From contig DAFN01000006.1 of NCBI GenBank assembly GCA_002495465.1, positions 8,819 through 17,731 on the forward strand: DNA of 8,913 nucleotides, in the 5' to 3' direction. The translations under genes and the position numbers were made by a program. The DNA comes from an archaeon UBA55 (GTDB taxonomy: Archaea > Undinarchaeota > Undinarchaeia > Undinarchaeales > Undinarchaeaceae). This document shows, one piece after another, positions 6,980-8,913 of this stretch. The notes under the pieces are model-generated. The model did no database searches and had not been told where the DNA came from. It saw only the letters and a program-made list of their open reading frames with translations. Position 1 is the first letter of the stretch. The number at the start of each line of letters is the position of its first letter.

Positions 6980-7213
6980 ATGAAAGAAACAATATCTATT
7001 AGGTCTTTTTCCGTGTTGCTCATTGCGGTTGTGTTCATATCAGTTATTGGAACTACATTAGTTCTCCAGAGTCTTGGATTTTTATCTCTTCCGACCTCTG
7101 TAGATTCAGGCTCTGCCACAGTTTCAGTTACGGTAGTTTCTCCGGATTCTGTAGTCGGTATAGAAACTACCGGTGAGGTGAAAGTCGACATAATTACAGA
7201 AGAATCCACGTGA
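6980..7213 (+). CDS. Small membrane-anchored protein (77 aa), related to the next gene's N-terminus
   Basis: No named family recognised. Residues 1-8 are short and polar with two basic residues; residues 9-33 form a membrane segment ('FSVLLIAVVFISVIGTTLVL'). A short outer part follows, rich in Ser, Thr and Val ('SGSATVSVTVVSP'). The membrane segment ends in VIGTT, matching VLGTT at the same place in the protein at 7263, and 'SATVSVTVVSP' lines up with that protein's 'TATASVNVSE'. It therefore looks like a paralogue that keeps the anchor and the linker but lacks the beta domain. No remnant of that domain follows: the next promoter starts 11 bp after the stop, so this is probably a true short gene rather than a frameshifted one. 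The start is set by the TATA box spacing. Confidence 0.7.
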   Translation: MKETISIRSFSVLLIAVVFISVIGTTLVLQSLGFLSLPTSVDSGSATVSVTVVSPDSVVGIETTGEVKVDIITEEST

Positions 7214-7224
7214 TTGCAATAAAG

Positions 7225-7232
7225 TATATATA
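7225..7232 (+). promoter_or_regulatory. TATA box of the gene at 7263
   Basis: TATATATA centred about 34 bp before the ATG at 7263. Expected initiation is near 7255, which leaves a leader of about 8 bases without a Shine-Dalgarno sequence. Confidence 0.65.
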
Positions 7233-7262
7233 ACATATTTCTCACGTTAGAGTAGTAAAAAA

Positions 7263-7892
7263 ATGGTAAAACAAATAGAATCAGGAACAGCTGCATTTGT
7301 TCTTACTCTTGTGGCTATTGTTTCAGTTCTTGGAACTACTGCAATACTCACTTCTAGCGGTCCAGTACCTTTCATTACAGGTTTTGCAACATCAGGAGCT
7401 AATAATACAACGGCAACAGCCTCTGTCAATGTCAGCGAATATGTTATAATGTCTCTCAATTCTTCTGTTCTAAAATTCGGAGAAGATGCACCCCTTACTC
7501 CAGGAGCCTCTGACGATACAACTGACGGAACTCCTGATCCACTTATCCTTACTAATGATGGTAATGTTGAAATGAACGTTTCAGTCCAGAAAAACGACGA
7601 TTTGTTCACAACAGATGTTTCGGGAAGCCTCCAGATAAAAGTCGCCAACGTTACAGCTGGAGATAATGCAGGATGCAACCACGGTGGTTCAGGAACTCTT
7701 GCTCTCACATTTACAGACATTGTCTCTTCTCCAAATCCTACTCAAATAATCCGCAACCTTGGTTATGTTGCTGCAAACGACACCTGCGCTATACATTTCA
7801 AAGTTACAGTTCCATCTGATGAGCCTGCAGGAAACTATACTTCAGTTCTTACATTCACTGGAGTAAAAAGAGGCTATCTACTCCTAAAGTAG
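7263..7892 (+). CDS. Membrane-anchored surface protein with giant-type C-terminal beta domain
   Basis: A 209-residue protein of no named family that I can place. A short N-terminal tail is followed by a membrane segment at about 10-30, then a sequon-rich linker ('GFATSGANNTTATASVNVSE'). The outer domain (about 56-204) carries the landmarks KFGED, 'DTTDGTPDP', 'LTNDGNVEMNVSVQKN', 'IIRNLGY' and 'VTVPSDEPAGN'. These match the C-terminus of the giant protein ('NTTDGSPTP', 'VNNTGNVDVNLSVEKN', 'IVRNLSY', 'VKIPSEEPPG'), so the two domains are homologous. Two Cys (138 and 175) may form a disulfide outside the cell. About nine N-X-S/T sequons occur. It ends in a short basic tail (KRGYLLLK). Its role is unknown; sharing a terminal domain with the giant suggests both use a common docking or assembly surface. 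A TATA box supports the start. Confidence 0.8.
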   Translation: MVKQIESGTAAFVLTLVAIVSVLGTTAILTSSGPVPFITGFATSGANNTTATASVNVSEYVIMSLNSSVLKFGEDAPLTPGASDDTTDGTPDPLILTNDGNVEMNVSVQKNDDLFTTDVSGSLQIKVANVTAGDNAGCNHGGSGTLALTFTDIVSSPNPTQIIRNLGYVAANDTCAIHFKVTVPSDEPAGNYTSVLTFTGVKRGYLLLK

Positions 7893-7940
7893 TGGTGGCT
7901 TTGTTTGCTGCGCTTGGTTTCGTATCATACTGGTTTCACT

Positions 7941-8552
7941 ATGCAAGGAAAAATAAAAACAAATATAGCAATTCTGGCAATTATTCCGACTGCAATAATA
8001 GTGATTATGTTGATTCTTTCCTCTATAGGTTCATTTAACATATCATTGTCAGGTTTCACAACAGCCGGAGCTAATAACACGACCCTGATGGCATCTGTAA
8101 ATGTTTCTGAAACTATTACACTGTCTCTTTCAGCTGCGACTATAAACTTCGGCGCACTTGTCCAGGGTACAGCAAACAATACAACGAATGACGCTCCAAA
8201 CCCGTTCGTCCTCGTCAATGGAGGGAATATTGGAATAGACTTAACAATTAAGATGAATCAGAGTCCTTTCAGCGGAACTGGCAGTGGAAATAATACAAAC
8301 ACTTTCAGGTTCAAAGCCGGAAACTGCTCTACAATAGTCTGCGGCACCGGCAATAGCACCATTTTCAACTGGGGAACTTCTCAGACAAATTTCCAAAATT
8401 TCACCACCGTGAATCAAAACCTCATTAAAAATCTGAGCTATTCAAGCGGCAATGATGTTGCTGAAGCAGAGATACTTCTTAGTGTTCCTAGCGATGAATC
8501 GACCGGCTCAAAGTCTGTTGCAATAACTTTCACAGCTTCCAAAACCGGATAG
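7941..8552 (+). CDS. Membrane-anchored surface protein, paralogue of the gene at 7263
   Basis: A 203-residue paralogue: basic tail 'MQGKIKT', membrane segment at about 8-28, the linker 'LSGFTTAGANNTT' (nearly that of the preceding protein), 'ASVNVSE', then the shared outer domain (about 53-203) with INFGA, 'NTTNDAPNP', 'LVNGGNIGIDLTIKMN', 'LIKNLSY' and 'VPSDESTGSKSVAITFT'. Cys129 and Cys134 are close together, unlike the spaced pair in the 7263 protein. About a dozen N-X-S/T sequons suggest glycosylation. Start choice: ATG 7941 leaves the same short tail before the membrane segment as in the two preceding proteins. However, no TATA box fits it, and a TTG at 7905 has GGTGG six bases upstream, which would give 215 residues. 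The gap to the preceding stop is 48 bp, so co-transcription with that gene is likely. Function unknown. Confidence 0.8.
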   Translation: MQGKIKTNIAILAIIPTAIIVIMLILSSIGSFNISLSGFTTAGANNTTLMASVNVSETITLSLSAATINFGALVQGTANNTTNDAPNPFVLVNGGNIGIDLTIKMNQSPFSGTGSGNNTNTFRFKAGNCSTIVCGTGNSTIFNWGTSQTNFQNFTTVNQNLIKNLSYSSGNDVAEAEILLSVPSDESTGSKSVAITFTASKTG

Positions 8553-8560
8553 AGGTGACT

Positions 8561-8568
8561 TTTATATA
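8561..8568 (+). promoter_or_regulatory. TATA box of the gene at the right edge
   Basis: TTTATATA lies just after the stop at 8552. Its centre is about 26 bp before the second of two adjacent in-frame ATG codons (8588 and 8591). This matches the 6980 gene and suggests a leaderless message that may start at 8591. Confidence 0.65.
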
Positions 8569-8587
8569 TTAGTGTTAAATATTGTCT

Positions 8588-8913
8588 ATGATGAGATTAG
8601 GTAAGCTGCTGACGATTGGTTTAATATTCTTTTTTATTCTAGTGTCAAGCGTACAGGCAATAGGAATAACACCTGCCCGTGTTACTGTTGACTTTGAGCC
8701 CGGTATGGAGGGCGTCAAAAACTTCTGTGTAATCAACAACCAGAAAAAGAGCATGGGGGTTGAGCTATTTGTAGATGGCGGACTCGCAGAATATATTGAG
8801 CTCAGTGCTACGAGGGCTACAATGAACCCGGCAGAGTATTCAAAATGCTTCAGTTATATTTATTCTCTTCCTGACAGGCTGGAACCAGGAACACACGAAG
8901 CACGAATTGGTGT
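8588..8913 (+). CDS. Secreted protein with 'ITPARVTVDFEPG' Ig-like N-domain (3'-truncated by window edge)
   Basis: 108 codons are visible and the frame is still open at the edge. Residues 1-24 form a signal peptide: basic start, hydrophobic core 'GLIFFFILVSS', and a likely cleavage after VQA. The mature part begins IGITPARVTVDFEPG and continues with 'FCVINNQKKSMGVELFVDGG', 'AEYIELS' and 'SLPDRLEPGTHEARIG'. This pattern (a Pro-Gly turn, then a beta strand ending in N-N, and 'LEPGTHEARIG' later) is one I recognise from secreted DPANN proteins, where a C-terminal membrane segment usually follows; that end is not in the window. It also resembles the layout of bacterial DUF916 proteins, though this is not proven. 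Cys47 and Cys87 may pair. The start at 8588 or 8591 cannot be decided; both fit the TATA box. Confidence 0.8.
   Translation, partial: MMRLGKLLTIGLIFFFILVSSVQAIGITPARVTVDFEPGMEGVKNFCVINNQKKSMGVELFVDGGLAEYIELSATRATMNPAEYSKCFSYIYSLPDRLEPGTHEARIG

Noticed and set aside
7001..7012. T-tract (tcttttt) as terminator of the giant gene
   Set aside because: It lies inside the coding part of the 6980 gene next to its start, and the tract is short. No other convincing terminator was seen between the genes.
6829..7296. Antisense open frame of 155 codons across the end of the giant gene and the 6980 gene
   Set aside because: It lies opposite two convincing genes and their promoters, has no recognisable domain, and no TATA box precedes its start. 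Open antisense frames of this length are expected here.
7263..7360. Type IV pilin-like (class III) signal in the small surface proteins
   Set aside because: 'KQIESGTAAFVLTL' resembles a pilin N-terminus, but there is no K/R-Gly cleavage site in front of the hydrophobic segment, the paralogues lack even the Gly, and no prepilin peptidase or assembly ATPase is visible.
7247..7720. Antisense open frame of 157 codons opposite the 7263 gene
   Set aside because: It lies opposite a gene with clear homologues in the same window. The translation shows no domain and looks like a complement of the sense codons.
8552..8557. Strong Shine-Dalgarno-like (G)AGGTGA next to the stop of the 7941 gene
   Set aside because: The next ATG is about 30 bases away and no start codon lies at a usable distance. 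A TATA box lies between it and the gene, so it would not be in that transcript.

Overview
The window looks like a piece of an archaeal chromosome, most likely from a small-genome DPANN-type lineage. The evidence is an archaeal ATP-dependent DNA ligase, a TrmB-family regulator, TATA boxes a short distance ahead of starts with little sign of Shine-Dalgarno sequences, and secreted proteins full of N-X-S/T sequons. Their phrases (an N-terminal GPYYY segment, 'VPHLS', 'VNVTPID', 'TTDG.P.P') I recognise from DPANN surface proteins. The exact phylum cannot be fixed from the sequence. All genes lie on the + strand and are tightly packed.

Layout: (1) 2-1057 is the 3' part of a DNA ligase gene cut by the left edge. 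(2) 1117-1878 encodes a TrmB-like winged-helix regulator with its own TATA box. (3) 1879-1974 is a short control region: a TATA box followed by three 7-bp sites (GTTACAC, GTGTAAC, GTTACAC) about 20 bp apart. (4) 1975-6948 encodes a 1657-residue membrane-anchored surface protein with a basic cytoplasmic N-terminus, one membrane segment, beta-rich domains, a six-Cys segment, a Calx-beta domain, two tandem Ig-like modules each with a LamG lectin-like domain nested inside, and a C-terminal beta domain. (5) 6980-7213 encodes a 77-residue membrane-anchored mini-protein. (6) 7263-7892 and 7941-8552 encode two anchored proteins whose outer domain is homologous to the C-terminus of the giant. (7) 8588 to the right edge is the start of a secreted 'ITPARVTVDFEPG' protein, with signal peptide and Ig-like N-domain, still open at the edge.

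Regions 4 to 7 read as one cell-surface locus: a large adhesin-like protein, two or three small proteins carrying the same terminal domain or membrane segment, and a separate secreted beta-sandwich protein. The adjacent TrmB-like regulator is the obvious candidate to bind the repeat cluster before the giant gene. The layout resembles bacterial WxL / DUF916 surface loci. That parallel is inference and needs structural comparison. The ligase is probably an unrelated housekeeping neighbour. No RNA genes, CRISPR arrays, insertion sequences or origins were recognised.
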